Origin: Candidatus Uabimicrobium amorphum
Lineage (GTDB): Bacteria; Planctomycetota; Uabimicrobiia; Uabimicrobiales; Uabimicrobiaceae
Reading direction: 5' to 3'
Length of the DNA stretch: 64,000 nt
NCBI RefSeq assembly: GCF_009002475.1
Contig: NZ_AP019860.1
Location: 6,400,501-6,464,500 of the forward strand
In this document: piece after piece, positions 62,080 to 64,000 of the stretch
Layout of the letters: every line of letters starts with the position of its first letter
Position numbering within the stretch: the first letter of the stretch is position 1
Translations under genes and position numbers: made by a program
The notes under the pieces: model-generated
Told to the model about the DNA's origin: nothing
Database searches by the model: none
Seen by the model: the letters and a program-made list of their open reading frames with translations, nothing else

Positions 62080-64000
62080 ATGGACATAGAAGAAACCAAA
62101 AATTTATGGAGTAAGATACTCACTGATGAACAAATGGAAAGCGGTAACGTACGAAAAACTTACAAGGGAAATAGCCCCAGTAAATCACAAAGCAATGTAA
62201 AACACAGTGGAAAACGAAGAGAAACAATTCTGCACAAAACGGCAGAATTGGATGAACAAAAAAATCTAGCAAGAGTTGATGCGGAAGAAACAACTGTGCA
62301 ACAAGGCCCACCAACCATAAAAGAAAAAATACAGGACAAGAAAAATTTCGATAACGCGAATAACTATTATAAGAATGATCTACCCGATTATGGTGCTGTA
62401 AAACAAGCGGTATCCTCACTATCAACTAAAGATATTTTGGAAACTGGTCATTACCAAAATATGTTTATGTTGCGCATCATTCTTTTTGTAAGGTCGATTT
62501 TTTCTCATATCGAAAAGTTTATGGCAAAAATAAAAATGTCTTATGTTGCCATTGCTGTTTTAGTTCCTGCTATCATTATTGCTATTGCTAATTCAGCGCA
62601 GTTGGGAGAATTAACATCAGCACATGCGGCCATTCATACAAGTAAACAAAATTGTCATATGTGCCACACGCAAGACAAAAATCCACGTAATGATGCTTTA
62701 CAGTGTACAGTTTGTCATCAACAATCTTCCGATGAGATAAAAAATGTTACAGCATTAAATGCTCACGGCTTACCAGAAGAATATTGGGAAAAACATAACC
62801 CTGATTTTTGGAAGACTCAACAAAATTCTTTCTTTAACTTTAGTATAAAGAAACCTTTTGCACAAAAACTAGATGAGATAGATATACAAAAAAATGAAAA
62901 ACTTCCCCCGCTAGCTTGTTCTGCTTGTCACCAAGAACACCAAGGACGTAATTCCATACTCACTAAGTTAAGCAACCGTAAATGTCAAACATGCCACAAG
63001 AAAAAGTTTGCCAATTTTTCCGCTGACCACGCCGAGTTTAATCAATACCCCTATAAGCGACGGACAAATATTATGTTTGACCACGTATCACATTTTTCTG
63101 ACTATTATCGATATAAGAAAAAAGAAGGTATAAGTGTATCACAGAATTGCCAAACATGTCACAAATTTGGGCAAGGTGAACAGATGGCTCTAAACAGTTT
63201 CGAGGAAACCTGCGCCCAATGTCATCAAAAAGATATACTTAAAGAAGACGAAGATTTGAATATTATTCGCTTCCCAGGATTTTTAATCGAAGACTTTTAT
63301 GCTCAGTCTAAGGCATTCAAAATGCGTCCCAAGTTTAGAAAGTGGCCCTCTCTAGATGAAGAAGATTCTGGGGAAGCCACTGATCTGATGCGTTTATTAC
63401 TTTCAAAAGATAAAGAACTGGAAGAAGAAGATATTTCTGAATATGTAGAAACATTCTTGGTTGATATGATCGCGGAATCTCCTTCGGACGAAGACGAAAA
63501 TGAAATTAGGGCAATTAACGCATATGTACTAATGATCAAACGTCTTTGCGATGAAATAACGAATGAAGATACATCCGCTCTAAAGGAACGTTTACAAAAA
63601 GTTCTCAGTGTTTCTATCAACAACAAAACACTTGATAATCTATTTCCTAACGTTAGTAATATTTTGCAAGTAGTGGAAGAGCGAATTCTTCCGCCAATAA
63701 ACTCTAAGCGCAAAAGGCATTTCAACGCTTTTGAGTTCGAAGAGAAAGAACTTCCTACAGGATGGTATTTCAGCAACTATACATTACAATATCGCCCCAT
63801 GAAACATAAAGATTCCTTCATGAAAACGTGGTTAGATTTGATGGCAAAAACTTATAACACAGATGCTCCTGACTATTACGATGAAGTCCAAGGGAATACT
63901 AGTTATATAATGAGTGCCATGAATCGTTGTCTCAAATGTCACAGTGTTGAAAAGTCTTCACAAAAAGACTCGGTGTTAAAAATTAACTGGAAACCTGGTA
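62080..64000 (+). CDS. Membrane-anchored multihaem cytochrome (3' truncated by the window)
   Basis: ATG 62080 follows AGGAAG by about 7 nt and the frame is open to the window end (about 640 codons). The product is a paralogue of the 430-3747 protein: the same leader (NLWSKIL, KTYKG), the cytosolic AVKQAVSSLSTKD segment, one membrane helix (about residues 155-177), and seven CXXCH motifs so far (CHMCH, CTVCH, CSACH, CQTCH twice, CAQCH, CLKCH). It probably works in extracytoplasmic electron transfer. The kinase gene ends 14 bp before it. Confidence 0.88.
   Translation, partial: MDIEETKNLWSKILTDEQMESGNVRKTYKGNSPSKSQSNVKHSGKRRETILHKTAELDEQKNLARVDAEETTVQQGPPTIKEKIQDKKNFDNANNYYKNDLPDYGAVKQAVSSLSTKDILETGHYQNMFMLRIILFVRSIFSHIEKFMAKIKMSYVAIAVLVPAIIIAIANSAQLGELTSAHAAIHTSKQNCHMCHTQDKNPRNDALQCTVCHQQSSDEIKNVTALNAHGLPEEYWEKHNPDFWKTQQNSFFNFSIKKPFAQKLDEIDIQKNEKLPPLACSACHQEHQGRNSILTKLSNRKCQTCHKKKFANFSADHAEFNQYPYKRRTNIMFDHVSHFSDYYRYKKKEGISVSQNCQTCHKFGQGEQMALNSFEETCAQCHQKDILKEDEDLNIIRFPGFLIEDFYAQSKAFKMRPKFRKWPSLDEEDSGEATDLMRLLLSKDKELEEEDISEYVETFLVDMIAESPSDEDENEIRAINAYVLMIKRLCDEITNEDTSALKERLQKVLSVSINNKTLDNLFPNVSNILQVVEERILPPINSKRKRHFNAFEFEEKELPTGWYFSNYTLQYRPMKHKDSFMKTWLDLMAKTYNTDAPDYYDEVQGNTSYIMSAMNRCLKCHSVEKSSQKDSVLKINWKPG

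Overview
The window is AT-rich bacterial DNA made almost entirely of very large signalling, repeat and surface-protein genes. I found no tRNA, rRNA, CRISPR array or transposase. The mixture of many Hanks-type Ser/Thr kinases, FHA proteins, metacaspase-like proteases fused to HEAT repeats, formylglycine-generating-enzyme-like (FGS) modules and membrane-anchored multihaem cytochromes points to a large-genome planctomycete-like bacterium, perhaps a Candidatus Uabimicrobium relative. That assignment is inference from gene content, not from a marker gene.

Layout. (1) 1-3747: the end of one membrane multihaem cytochrome and one complete paralogue; a third begins at 62080 and runs off the right edge. 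(2) 3771-14593: two large FGS-domain proteins, the first with a CoxE-like N terminus and a degenerate vWA-like middle, then a promoter-led pair of a caspase-like protein and a MoxR AAA+ ATPase whose genes overlap. This resembles a MoxR/vWA-associated conflict system. (3) 14911-16041: a P63C-like/PD-(D/E)XK nuclease gene with its own promoter, probably acquired. (4) 16106-21268 and 26964-33329: two secreted caspase-HEAT giants on the minus strand, flanking a three-gene FHA / kinase / FHA-kinase operon (22197-26864). A decayed moxR fragment and an 80-bp palindromic element lie in the spacer before that operon. (5) 33550-51364: seven kinase-related membrane proteins on both strands, one a probable pseudokinase with HEAT repeats and one with ankyrin repeats. 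(6) 51559-59793: a secreted PEGA-like protein with an apparent +1 frameshift at its end, a tail-fibre-like repeat protein, and two secreted Ig/beta-prism proteins, one carrying a lipase. (7) 60287-end: a kinase directly upstream of a multihaem cytochrome.

Connections. Nearly all the region-5 kinases and both cytochromes whose N termini are visible begin with the same cytosolic leader (LWxKIL followed by TYK). The kinases then carry repeated TFSxxxT motifs, which look like phosphothreonine sites. FHA (phosphothreonine-binding) proteins are encoded nearby, and a kinase and a cytochrome sit in one apparent operon. The caspase-HEAT proteins and the HEAT pseudokinase share a C-terminal module. The strongest candidate for an undescribed system is therefore a phospho-signalling network joining HCD/DWG-type kinases, FHA readers and membrane multihaem cytochromes through a common cytosolic tag. 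This is inferred from shared sequence and gene order; no function is demonstrated here.
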